Part shown: piece by piece, positions 1 through 6,752 of the stretch
How positions within the stretch are numbered: the first letter of the stretch is position 1
Layout of the letters: the number at the start of each line of letters is the position of its first letter
DNA from: Alphaproteobacteria bacterium
GTDB lineage: Bacteria > Pseudomonadota > Alphaproteobacteria > CBDBCS01 > JAHZLG01
NCBI GenBank assembly: GCA_022599995.1
Contig: JAHZLG010000107.1
Span: 1 to 7,975, forward strand
Direction of reading: 5' to 3'
DNA length: 7,975 nucleotides
Translations under genes and position numbers: made by a program
Notes under the pieces: model-generated
What the model saw: the letters and a program-made list of their open reading frames with translations, nothing else
The model's database searches: none
What the model was told of the DNA's origin: nothing

Positions 1-110
1 CTCACGCTCACACACACACCACCAACTCATACAAGACAACAACTGAAATAAAAAACAACTACTGAAACAAATCAGCAGCTCAAACGAAAACAAAAACTCA
101 GTCAAACCAA
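1..110. other. A/C-rich, G-poor non-coding stretch
   Basis: The + strand here is almost only A and C with very few G, including a CA dinucleotide run near positions 8-20, and it holds no credible gene. The base make-up differs sharply from the GC-rich surroundings. C-rich, G-poor, unstructured RNA is the known signature of Rho loading sites, so it could be the Rho-dependent end of a gene lying left of the window. That role is inference only. Confidence 0.4.
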
Positions 111-120
111 CCCGAAAGGA

Positions 121-146
121 CGGGTGACTGCCCCGCCGGTCATCCG
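121..146 (+). other. Stem-loop upstream of the first promoter
   Basis: Bases 121-129 (CGGGTGACT) can pair with 138-146 (GGTCATCCG), giving a 9-bp stem with two G-U pairs around the loop GCCCCGCC. A competing small hairpin pairs CCCG at 111-114 with CGGG at 121-124, so the two cannot form together. No run of T follows, so it is not a standard intrinsic terminator. It may be the 3' end structure of an upstream transcript. I do not recognise a riboswitch or known RNA family. Confidence 0.4.
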
Positions 147-154
147 AGGTGGCG

Positions 155-183
155 TTGACAACCATGGGGTCGGCTCCCATAAT
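155..183 (+). promoter_or_regulatory. Sigma-70-type promoter of the barrel-yejE-yejF unit
   Basis: A perfect -35 box TTGACA (155-160) is followed after exactly 17 bases by CATAAT (178-183), five of six matches to the -10 consensus. Transcription would start near 190, leaving a leader of about 47 bases before the ATG at 237. The spacer holds an inverted repeat, ATGGGG (164-169) against TCCCAT (175-180), which could be a repressor site or just a hairpin. The boxes are seen directly; promoter activity is inferred. Confidence 0.65.
164..180. promoter_or_regulatory. Palindrome in the promoter spacer, possible operator
   Basis: ATGGGG and TCCCAT form a 6-bp inverted repeat (one G-T pair) around TCGGC. 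It fills the space between the -35 and -10 boxes, where a bound protein would block RNA polymerase. No known regulator consensus is recognised. Confidence 0.35.
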
Positions 184-236
184 CACGCGCAACGCAACAT
201 GACGCTTTTTCCTCTTGCTAACCAACCACAATCGAC

Positions 237-1280
237 ATGACCGAGCACACCGCACGCACGCAGCACTTCCTGAGCCCATCGCACGCACAAACCCCTCCAC
301 CCAGGGGCAAAGGAGAAGGAGGCACAAGGAGAAAGACCCTGCTGATCGCAGCAGCAATTGCGACTTCTGCCATCGCCTGCGCAGGGTGTGCCCTTGCCCA
401 AGAGTTTCGCTACCCGTCGCCGACCCTGCCCAACGGCACAAAGATCAGCGGATTTGCCCCCGCCCAAAACTTCAGCCTGCTTAAAAACTACCATAGTTTT
501 TCGAGCACGGTTCCCACGCAAACGGTGCCAACTCTCTCACTTGGCGACTCGTCGAACAGCGTGCTCGTGGATGCCAACCGCGTATCAACCTCTACGCTTG
601 CGGATGACCCCACACCTCCCACAGTAGCCCGTGCCGAGTCAGCCCTGCAAGCAGGGGCGACACGCCAATCATTCGAGCAAAATGACCCCCGGCCTATTGT
701 GAGCTTCGGCTTCAATTCGAGTGCCTTGCTCTTGGTTTCACTGCCGCTGGAAGTCGAATTCCACCCCATTCCCCAAATATCTGCATCGGTGTTGCTTGAG
801 CAATCCCCCGAGGTGAAGTCTTCCTATTTCCCCATTACCTTCGAACGCAATCAAATTGGTGCGCGGGTGAATTGGTATTTTGCCGGGGTGCGCAAGAATA
901 GCAAAACGGTGTGGGGTGTCGCCGCCCGCTTCGACCGCGAGACATTCGAAGGAAGCCTTGAACAGGAAGCTTCCACTGCGGAGATAGAAATTTTCAACCA
1001 GTTGCTGAGCCAAAATAACATCACAGAAGACGTGCCCACCACGGTGACCTACACAGGGAAGCGAGAGCGTGATAAATACGCATTGACCATCACGCGTCGG
1101 AAGACGGGCAAGCTCTTTTACAACAGATCTGATTTTGGATTGGCTGTAAAGGGGGCGAATACGATTACGCTCGTGACCGTTTTGCCCGGTGACATCACCT
1201 TCAGCAAGGACTTCGATCTGTTGCCGGACATTCTTCAACTGCCGTTTACAGCCACTAGCTCGTTTGGCATTGCTTTTTGA
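237..1280 (+). CDS. Putative exported outer-membrane beta-barrel protein
   Basis: I do not recognise a named family. The 347-residue product has an RRK cluster (residues 31-33), a hydrophobic stretch at about 34-52 and a likely signal peptidase site after Ala-Leu-Ala, before Gln55. The mature part is rich in alternating polar and hydrophobic segments, and it ends in the pattern SFGIAF with a terminal Phe, which is typical of outer-membrane barrels recognised by the BAM complex. A barrel, porin-like or structural role is inference. The ATG at 237 is the first in frame after a stop at 219-221, but it lacks a clear ribosome site and gives an unusually long region before the signal peptide. AAGGAG (326-331) lies 7 bases before CTG codons at 339 and 342, but starting there would lose the basic RRK. 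The gene is first behind the promoter at 155-183, and yejE follows within 7-43 bases, so co-transcription is likely. Confidence 0.6.
   Translation: MTEHTARTQHFLSPSHAQTPPPRGKGEGGTRRKTLLIAAAIATSAIACAGCALAQEFRYPSPTLPNGTKISGFAPAQNFSLLKNYHSFSSTVPTQTVPTLSLGDSSNSVLVDANRVSTSTLADDPTPPTVARAESALQAGATRQSFEQNDPRPIVSFGFNSSALLLVSLPLEVEFHPIPQISASVLLEQSPEVKSSYFPITFERNQIGARVNWYFAGVRKNSKTVWGVAARFDRETFEGSLEQEASTAEIEIFNQLLSQNNITEDVPTTVTYTGKRERDKYALTITRRKTGKLFYNRSDFGLAVKGANTITLVTVLPGDITFSKDFDLLPDILQLPFTATSSFGIAF
292..309 (+). repeat. Small inverted repeat inside the leader-peptide coding region
   Basis: CCCCT and AGGGG flank six bases here and encode part of a Pro- and Gly-rich segment (TPPPRGKGEGG) that sits ahead of the signal peptide's basic region. 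The segment looks foreign to a normal signal peptide and resembles dispersed palindromic repeats that end up in reading frames. A genome-wide search is needed to show that it recurs. Confidence 0.3.
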
Positions 1281-1287
1281 GTAAACT

Positions 1288-2370
1288 TTGAGTCAACCGA
1301 GCAGGCTTCTTGGGAGGGCTTCCTTGCCGGCAAGCACGAAAAAAACCAGCACACTCTTTCGTCGTTGGCGGGCATTTCGCGCCCATCGAAGGGCATGGTG
1401 GTCGCTTCTGCTGTTTCTGGCCCTATTCGGTGGTTCGATGCTCGCGGATGTGCTCGCTACTGACCGCCCCCTGCTTGTCCGACACCAGCAGCAGTTCTTC
1501 GTGCCATTCTTGGTGGATTACCCCGAAACTGCCTTTGGCGGCGACTTTCCTACGCCCGCCGACTACCAAGACCCCTTTGTTCAGCAGCTGATCGCCGATA
1601 ATGGCTGGGCGATTTGGCCGCTCATCCCCTTTCATTTCGATACCCCCGACCGCGACCTCGACCATCCTGCCCCCTCGCCACCGACCAAGCGGCACTGGCT
1701 GGGCACCGATGACCAGTCGCGTGATGTGATGGCACGCCTGTTGCACGGGTTTCGGCTGTCAACGGTCTTCGGTTTGTTGTTGGCAATATTTACCTCCTTG
1801 ATCGGCGTTGTCGTGGGATTGATGCAGGGGTATTTCGGCGGGCGCATCGACCTGATCGGGCAACGCCTGATCGAGTTGTGGGGGGCAATCCCGCAACTGT
1901 ACGTCCTGTTGATAATTGCCAGCATCATCGTTCCGGGATTTTTCACCCTGCTGTTCATCCTTGTCCTGTTTGGCTGGACGGGCCTCGTCGGGGTCATTCG
2001 CGCGGAGACCCTGAAAGTGCGGCAGTATGACTATGTGAAGGCGGCCCGCGTGCTCGGGGCAAGCCATTGGCGGGTCATGCGGGTGCACGTGTTGCCAAAT
2101 GCATTGGTGTCGACCCTGACCTTGATGCCGTTCATTCTGGCCGGCTCGCTGGTGGCGTTGACCAGTCTGGACTTCCTTGGGTTCGGGTTACCGCCCGGCT
2201 CGCCCTCGCTGGGGGAGGTGCTGAATCAGGGGTACCGCAATTTGCAGGCACCTTGGTTAGGCATTTCGAGCTTTGCCATCACCAGCGCGATTTTGATCCT
2301 TATGGTGTTTATCGGTGAGGGGGTACGCGACGCATTCGATCCTAATCTTGCCAAAGTGTCTGAGGCGTAG
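1288..2370 (+). CDS. yejE: ABC importer permease, YejE type
   Basis: This is an inner-membrane permease of the peptide/microcin C importer family. The first membrane segment is at about residues 37-56. It is followed by a periplasmic stretch with the family pattern GGDFPTPADYQDP and NGWAIWPLIPF, then WLGTDDQSRDVMARLLHG and the binding-protein-dependent transport domain with further membrane segments. The ATPase-contact (EAA) loop is at about 252-274 (AARVLGASHWRVMRVHVLPN), and the ending VRDAFDPN matches YejE. Length (360, or 348 from the inner start) fits the family's roughly 340. The longest frame starts at TTG 1288, 7 bases after the barrel gene. TTG 1324 is preferred: GGGAGGG (1312-1318) lies 5 bases before it, and the shorter N-terminus matches known YejE proteins. 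yejF begins 8 bases after its stop. The usual partner permease YejB and binding protein YejA are not seen on either side. Confidence 0.92.
   Translation: MSQPSRLLGRASLPASTKKTSTLFRRWRAFRAHRRAWWSLLLFLALFGGSMLADVLATDRPLLVRHQQQFFVPFLVDYPETAFGGDFPTPADYQDPFVQQLIADNGWAIWPLIPFHFDTPDRDLDHPAPSPPTKRHWLGTDDQSRDVMARLLHGFRLSTVFGLLLAIFTSLIGVVVGLMQGYFGGRIDLIGQRLIELWGAIPQLYVLLIIASIIVPGFFTLLFILVLFGWTGLVGVIRAETLKVRQYDYVKAARVLGASHWRVMRVHVLPNALVSTLTLMPFILAGSLVALTSLDFLGFGLPPGSPSLGEVLNQGYRNLQAPWLGISSFAITSAILILMVFIGEGVRDAFDPNLAKVSEA
1312..1326 (+). promoter_or_regulatory. Ribosome binding site favouring the TTG 1324 start of yejE
   Basis: GGGAGGG at 1312-1318 stands 5 bases before an in-frame TTG at 1324-1326. The upstream TTG at 1288 has no such motif. 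The perfect 12-base palindrome CTTGCCGGCAAG (1323-1334) overlaps this start codon and could form a hairpin that limits initiation. Confidence 0.5.
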
Positions 2371-2378
2371 GGGGGACA

Positions 2379-4259
2379 ATGACAACCGCCCGCACTCTTC
2401 TCTCGGCGGCATCCCCTGCCGGCCCCTCGGCGGCGTCCCCTGCCGGTCTCTCGGCGGCATCCCCTGCCGGCGAACCCCTGCTGAAGGTCGAGGATTTGAC
2501 CATCGTCCTTGATGGGCGACCGCTTGTGCATCGTGTCTCGATGCACGTGCACCGCAGCGAAACAGTTGCTCTGGTCGGAGAAAGTGGCTCGGGGAAAACC
2601 ATGTCGGCGCGCGCCGCGATCGGATTGGCTCCAGACCTTGCCGCCGTATCGGGGAAGATAAGTTTTGCCGGACGCGACATGTCCCATGCCGAGGAAAAAA
2701 CCTGGCAAACAGTGCGGGGGAAAGACATTGGATATGTTCTTCAAGAACCGCTGTCAGCCCTTAACCCGTTGCACACGGTCGCCCGACAAATCGTCGAAGC
2801 TATCCAAATCCACGACCGTACGGTAACCAAACAGCAGGCACGCGCCCGCGTGGTCGACCTTTTTCACGAGGTCTCTTTGCCCGTCGATCGAATCGATGCG
2901 TACCCCCATCAATTATCTGGGGGACAACGCCAACGCGTCTTGGTGGCCATGGCGCTTGCCAACGCCCCCGAGCTGCTGATCGCCGACGAGCCAACAACCG
3001 CCCTCGATTTCGAGCTGCAACAGCAAGTCATTGCGTTGCTCGATCAGTTGCGGCGGTCGCGTCAGCTAGCCCTCATTCTGATCACGCACGATCTGCCGAT
3101 GGTGCGGGTCATTGCCGACCGATTGTATGTGATGGAGCAGGGCAAGATTGTCGAACACGGGACGATGCACGAGGTGCTCTCGTCTCCGCAGTCACCCGTG
3201 ACGCAAGCCCTGCTCGCCAGCGAACCGAAGGTGGCCGAGCGATCACCCCAACCCGCACCCCCTGCCCACAGTAGGGTGCTCAGGGTTGCGAATATGGGCG
3301 TGTCCTATCCCGTGCGGTCGCGGCTGTTTCGCCCGACGGTCATGCGCCATGTTTTGGGCAAGCGGAGCCTCTCGCCCAGCGCGGAGGGCGGACGCCCCTA
3401 CCATCCCATCACTTTCGATCTCCACGCGGGGGAAATACTGGGGGTGATGGGGCAATCGGGCATCGGAAAATCTACGCTGGGGCTAGCATTGACGGGGCTG
3501 TTGCCGTTTACAGGAGACTTCTTGCTCCGCACGCCGTGGCACGCCGCAACCAGCAACGAAGGCACAGAGGGACACCCCGAAAGGGGCGCAGCAGGCGCAG
3601 GCAACGCAGGGGAGACGGCGTTCCTTCGTCTGCCTCTCGGGCGGCAATCCCAGCTTGTCGATGACAGCAACCACCCTTACCCGCCGCATGCCCGCGCCTA
3701 CCCCGCCGATTGGCGCAAACAATGCCGGCGAGCAATCCAAATCGTTTTTCAAGACCCCTTCTCCGCCCTGTCGCCGCGTCTCTCGGTTGGCGACATTATC
3801 GGTGAAGGGCTTGATGTGCACCGCCTCGCCCGAGACGCCGCTCGACAAAACCGCATCGACCGCGCCTTGGAACAAGTCGGACTGCCGACAAGCTACGCCA
3901 CACGTCACCCTCACGCCCTTTCGGGCGGCGAGCGGCAACGCATTGCCATCGCCCGCAGCTTGGCAGTCGACCCGCAAATCTTGATCCTTGATGAACCGAC
4001 CGCCTCGTTGGATGCCACAGTGCAATGGCAGATCGTGAACCTGTTGCGCTCGTTGAGTCAGAACACCACAGGCGGACAGACCGCCATGGCGATGGTGTTT
4101 ATCAGCCACGACTGGCGGCTGGTTGGCACTCTTGCCCATCGCCTGCTATACCTCACCGATGCGGGCATGACCTACTACGGCGCGTTCGATGCCAAGGAGC
4201 TGGGGGTCGACACCCGCGGCACGCAGTCAACGGCAGCCGGCGTCGCCGTTTCTCCCTGA
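2379..4259 (+). CDS. yejF: ABC importer ATPase with two nucleotide-binding domains, YejF type
   Basis: The cytoplasmic energy subunit for YejE carries two fused ATPase domains. Domain 1 has Walker A GESGSGKT (67-74), Q-loop Gln122, signature LSGGQ (179-183), Walker B LLIADEP (199-205) and His237. Domain 2 has GQSGIGKS (358-365), Gln458, LSGGE (514-518), ILILDEP (534-540) and His577. All catalytic motifs are intact, so both sites should bind ATP. The protein is 626 residues against about 530 for E. coli YejF. Three regions explain the excess: an N-terminal run of three 8-residue repeats (about 9-32), about 45 extra residues in domain 2 between Walker A and the Q-loop (about 385-440), and a tail after about 600. 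The ATG at 2379 has a strong AGGGGGG site 3 bases upstream that overlaps the end of yejE, so the two are surely co-transcribed. Related DppDF/OppDF fusions are possible, but the pairing with YejE settles the call. Confidence 0.93.
   Translation: MTTARTLLSAASPAGPSAASPAGLSAASPAGEPLLKVEDLTIVLDGRPLVHRVSMHVHRSETVALVGESGSGKTMSARAAIGLAPDLAAVSGKISFAGRDMSHAEEKTWQTVRGKDIGYVLQEPLSALNPLHTVARQIVEAIQIHDRTVTKQQARARVVDLFHEVSLPVDRIDAYPHQLSGGQRQRVLVAMALANAPELLIADEPTTALDFELQQQVIALLDQLRRSRQLALILITHDLPMVRVIADRLYVMEQGKIVEHGTMHEVLSSPQSPVTQALLASEPKVAERSPQPAPPAHSRVLRVANMGVSYPVRSRLFRPTVMRHVLGKRSLSPSAEGGRPYHPITFDLHAGEILGVMGQSGIGKSTLGLALTGLLPFTGDFLLRTPWHAATSNEGTEGHPERGAAGAGNAGETAFLRLPLGRQSQLVDDSNHPYPPHARAYPADWRKQCRRAIQIVFQDPFSALSPRLSVGDIIGEGLDVHRLARDAARQNRIDRALEQVGLPTSYATRHPHALSGGERQRIAIARSLAVDPQILILDEPTASLDATVQWQIVNLLRSLSQNTTGGQTAMAMVFISHDWRLVGTLAHRLLYLTDAGMTYYGAFDAKELGVDTRGTQSTAAGVAVSP
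2403..2474 (+). repeat. Three tandem 24-nt repeats in the yejF 5' end
   Basis: The unit reads CTCGGCGGCATCCCCTGCCG plus four more bases. It occurs three times with few changes (A to G once, and a variable last few bases), encoding SAASPAGP, SAASPAGL and SAASPAGE. Because 24 is a multiple of 3, the frame stays open. The conserved ATPase domain only begins after it, at about residue 33, so the repeat forms an extra, probably flexible N-terminal tail. Confidence 0.9.
3531..3698 (+). other. Insertion-like segment inside YejF domain 2
   Basis: Between Walker A and the Q-loop, domain 1 of this same protein has 49 residues, but domain 2 has 94. The extra part (about residues 385-440) is rich in Gly, Ala, Pro and His, has no ABC-domain motif and contains the short DNA hairpin CCCCGAAAGGGG. 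The frame is kept and normal sequence resumes at about ADWRKQCRRAIQIVFQDP. It looks like an in-frame insertion into a surface loop. Confidence 0.6.
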
Positions 4260-4304
4260 CAACGGGCGCTCTGTTGCCCATCACCCCGCGATAGTATTCT
4301 GCCT

Positions 4305-5423
4305 ATGGATGCCTCCCAGCTTGCACAAAAAGTGATCGAGGGAAACCGCCGCGTGCTGGCAAAAATGATCACCGATTGCGAATCCACGAATCCCCTTCAT
4401 GCCCGGCGAGGATGGGAGGTCATCGAGCAACTCATGGAATTGCCAATCGCCCAACAAAGGATTGATCGGGCCTACCGCATTGTCGTCGCGGGGAGTCCGG
4501 GGGCGGGCAAATCAACCCTGCTCGAAGCCATGTGCCTGCAATTGATTGCGGACGAAGAATGCACCCCGGCATTGTTGTTGGTCGACCCTGCTTCTCCCGC
4601 CAATCAAGGGGCTATTCTTGGCGACCAAACCCGCATGGGGGAATTGTCGCAGACCAAAGCCTTCATTCGTCCGTCGGCTAATCGCCCCGATCCGCTGTGC
4701 CTTGCCCCCCACGAGGCGGCGAGAGAGACCCCGCATCGCAATTTTTTTCAAGGCGGGCAGTCGTCGGGGCTCGCCCCCTCCGGCATGGCGAGCCAAATGT
4801 TGTGCGCCGCCGCCGGGTATCATCCGATTTTCACGGAAACGGTCGGGGTGGGGCAAGCGGAGACCCTCGTCGCCGAAATTGCCGATCTGTTGCTGGTCGT
4901 GATCCCCGCCGACGCCGGCGATGAGTTGCAAGGTATCAAAAAGGGCGTGATCGAACTGGCGGATGTCCTGTTTGTCAACAAGGCGGATGGAGACCTTCTT
5001 GCGGCAGCCCGGCGCACGGCAAATGAGTACCGGTCAGCCCGTCGCATGACCCATGGCATCCCTCACGGCAAGGACGAAGAGGCGGGAGACCATTTGGTGC
5101 TTTGCGGGTCGGCTATCGCAGGGAAGCACGTCGATAGCCTTTTGTCATTGATGACACGCCTGCTCGACCAATGGCGTGATGCGGGCACCCTTGCCGGTCG
5201 TCGGGCCGCCCAACGCGAGATGTGGGCTATTCGGACGTGGCATGCCGCGATGGGACGGGCACTCGAGCGCGATCAAGCTTATGTGCGCGCACGGGCGGGC
5301 TGCCTCGATGATAGCGGCTTCGTTGTTCCGTATAAGGCAGAGCAGGCGGTGGAAGCCTATCTGCGGGGACTGAGCACGGGTGATGGTGCGTCGCCGGGTT
5401 CAGCAGACGGCACGATCGGCTAG
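4305..5423 (+). CDS. meaB: MeaB/ArgK-family GTPase, methylmalonyl-CoA mutase chaperone
   Basis: This is a cytoplasmic G3E-family GTPase. In its family it loads and protects the adenosylcobalamin cofactor of methylmalonyl-CoA mutase. Visible motifs are the P-loop GSPGAGKST (63-71), VDPAS (93-97), GAILGDQTRM (102-111), the family hallmark ETVGVGQAE (178-186), GDELQGIKKGVIELAD (205-220) and the guanine-specificity motif NKAD (225-228). The length of 372 exceeds the usual 320-340. About 22 extra residues lie between IRPS (121-124) and SSG (153-155), and the last residues are encoded by a repeat array. The start ATG 4305 is 45 bases after yejF and has no good ribosome site. A weak TTGCCC (4274-4279) and TATTCT (4295-4300) pair would give a nearly leaderless transcript, which is speculative. 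No mutase gene is in the window. The older ArgK (arginine transport kinase) label for this family is not supported. Confidence 0.9.
   Translation: MDASQLAQKVIEGNRRVLAKMITDCESTNPLHARRGWEVIEQLMELPIAQQRIDRAYRIVVAGSPGAGKSTLLEAMCLQLIADEECTPALLLVDPASPANQGAILGDQTRMGELSQTKAFIRPSANRPDPLCLAPHEAARETPHRNFFQGGQSSGLAPSGMASQMLCAAAGYHPIFTETVGVGQAETLVAEIADLLLVVIPADAGDELQGIKKGVIELADVLFVNKADGDLLAAARRTANEYRSARRMTHGIPHGKDEEAGDHLVLCGSAIAGKHVDSLLSLMTRLLDQWRDAGTLAGRRAAQREMWAIRTWHAAMGRALERDQAYVRARAGCLDDSGFVVPYKAEQAVEAYLRGLSTGDGASPGSADGTIG
4677..4760 (+). other. Insertion-like segment inside meaB
   Basis: MeaB proteins normally run from IRPS directly to a short SSGxLGG-like loop and then CEAAGY. Here about 22-28 residues (125-152, with Pro, His and Arg and ending FFQGGQ) lie between them. 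The frame is intact and the hallmark ETVGVGQ follows normally. The site borders the nucleotide-sensing region, so activity could be altered. Family spacing is from memory of MeaB sequences. Confidence 0.5.
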
Positions 5424-5541
5424 AACAGAGCTCGATCGGCTGGGAACAGAGCTCGATCGGCTAGGAACAGAGCTCGATCGGCTAGGAACAGAGCTCGATC
5501 GGCTGGGAACAGAGCACGATCGGCTAGGAGCAGAGCTCGAT
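5408..5541. repeat. 21-bp tandem repeat array between convergent meaB and thiolase genes
   Basis: Four near-identical full units begin GAGCTCGATCGGCT and end GGAACA (5428-5448, 5449-5469, 5470-5490, 5491-5511). A fifth diverged unit is at 5512-5532, with a one-base-short unit before (5408-5427) and a 9-base partial after (5533-5541). Many units contain CTAG, which reads TAG on both strands. The meaB stop is the CTAG of the first unit (TAG 5421-5423) and the thiolase stop is that of the fifth (5524-5526). The unit is rich in small palindromes (GAGCTC, CGATCG). There are no T runs typical of an intrinsic terminator, and no unique spacers as in CRISPR. Confidence 0.92.
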
Positions 5542-6726
5542 GGCGATGGCGGTCGCCTCGCCGCCGCCGATGCACAGGGCTGCCACGCCTCGCGTGCCTC
5601 CGGTGCGTTGCAGGGCACCGATCAAGGTCAGCATGATCCGAGCCCCCGATGCCCCAACCGGATGACCAAGGGCACACGCCCCCCCATGAATGTTCACGGC
5701 ATCGTGCGGCAGTTGAAGGTCGCGCATCGCGGCCATTGTTACCACGGCGAAGGCCTCGTTGATCTCGAACAGATCGACATCTGCGACCTGCCACTGCACC
5801 CGCTCCAGCAGGGCAGAGATGGCGTGAATGGGCGCAGTCGTGAACCACGCCGGGGCATGGGCATAGGTGGCATGCCCGACAATGCGGGCAACCGGCGACG
5901 CCCCCAGCTTATCCAATCGCCGTTGCGTGGTCAGCACCAGCGATGCCGCCCCATCCGAAATCGAACTCGAATTTGCGGCGGTCACCGTGCCATCGGCAAC
6001 AAACACTGGCTTGAGTCGAGGAATACGGTCAATCGACGCAGTGCGCGGTTGTTGATCGGTCGTAATGGTATGCTGCTCTCCCTTGCGCCCTGTCTTGGTG
6101 ACTTCGACGATCTCGGCATCGAACCACCCGTTTTGTTGTGCCTTCTGGGCACGTTGCAAGGAGGTGATGGCAAAATCATCCTGTTCCTTGCGCGAGAACT
6201 GATAAGATCGTGCCGTGTCATCGGCGAAGTGCCCCATCAGTTTCCCTGAATCATAGGCGTCTTCGAGCCCATCACGGTACATATGATCGAGCAAGCTGGC
6301 GTGTCCAAGCCGTTGTCCTGTGCGCGATTTGGGCAGCAGGTGCGGGGTTTGTGACATGTTCTCCATGCCCCCGGCAACGACTGTGGTTGCCGATTCGGCT
6401 TTGAGGCTGTCGTAGGCATACATGACCGCCTTCATCCCCGACCCGCACATTTTGTTGATGGTGGTGCACTCGGTGTGATCGTCGAGCCCACCATAACGGG
6501 CGGCTTGACGCGCAGGGGCTTGTCCCTGTCCTGCGGCGAGCACGGTCCCTTTGATTACCGCATCGACCGCTGCAGGGCTAGTTTTGGCACGTCGCAGGGC
6601 TTCTCGTACGGTGACAGCCGCCAATTCCGGTGCAGGTACATCGGCGAGATCGCCCATAAAACCGCCGATGGGGGTACGGGCACCGCCAAGAATGACAACG
6701 TCATCGGCACTTGTTGCGAGGGGCAT
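5524..6726 (-). CDS. Acetyl-CoA acetyltransferase (thiolase)
   Basis: This is a 400-residue thiolase, the usual length for the family. It would condense two acetyl-CoA or cleave acetoacetyl-CoA and similar 3-ketoacyl-CoA in the cytoplasm. The N-terminus shows VVILGGARTPIGGFMG (11-25). The nucleophilic cysteine is Cys94 in NKMCGSGMKA. VAGGMENMSQTP is at 117-128 and NEAFA at 324-328. The catalytic histidine is His355 in the GGACALGHPVGASG block, and the second cysteine is Cys385 in CIGGGEATA. All active-site residues are present. ATG 6726 follows AAGGAC at 7 bases and agrees with family N-termini. An 18-base perfect palindrome lies 26-44 bases upstream and may be an operator. The final residues LCS and the stop come from the 21-bp repeat array. 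Substrate (acetoacetyl-CoA, 2-methylacetoacetyl-CoA of isoleucine breakdown, or longer chains) cannot be told from sequence alone, so no symbol such as atoB is assigned. Confidence 0.93.
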   Translation of the reverse strand: MPLATSADDVVILGGARTPIGGFMGDLADVPAPELAAVTVREALRRAKTSPAAVDAVIKGTVLAAGQGQAPARQAARYGGLDDHTECTTINKMCGSGMKAVMYAYDSLKAESATTVVAGGMENMSQTPHLLPKSRTGQRLGHASLLDHMYRDGLEDAYDSGKLMGHFADDTARSYQFSRKEQDDFAITSLQRAQKAQQNGWFDAEIVEVTKTGRKGEQHTITTDQQPRTASIDRIPRLKPVFVADGTVTAANSSSISDGAASLVLTTQRRLDKLGASPVARIVGHATYAHAPAWFTTAPIHAISALLERVQWQVADVDLFEINEAFAVVTMAAMRDLQLPHDAVNIHGGACALGHPVGASGARIMLTLIGALQRTGGTRGVAALCIGGGEATAIAIELCS

Positions 6727-6752
6727 GGTGGGCGTCCTTGTGGTTTTGGGGG

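Noticed and set aside
111..180. Riboswitch or known structured RNA
   Set aside because: Several hairpins can be drawn, but no conserved motif of a known riboswitch class was recognised, and most of the region lies upstream of the predicted transcription start.
164..210. Intrinsic terminator: hairpin 164-180 plus the T run at 206-210
   Set aside because: The T run is 25 bases from the hairpin, and the intervening bases form only a very weak stem. The promoter reading explains the region better.
738..1238. Long - strand frame opposite the barrel gene
   Set aside because: It has no motif or ribosome site. The + strand frame carries a signal peptide and a barrel-like ending.
3483..4139. Long - strand frame opposite yejF domain 2
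   Set aside because: It is the antisense shadow of conserved ABC ATPase motifs.
4229..4250. Terminator at the yejF end (AACGGC/GCCGTT hairpin)
   Set aside because: It has a long loop, lies within coding sequence and has no T run, so it is not convincing.
5408..5541. CRISPR array
   Set aside because: Units are directly adjacent with no unique spacers, and no cas genes are present.
5380..6249. Open + strand frame with (TELDRLG)n heptad-like repeats
   Set aside because: It overlaps the thiolase antisense for most of its length. The coiled-coil look comes only from reading the 21-bp repeat in this frame, and the rest resembles no protein.
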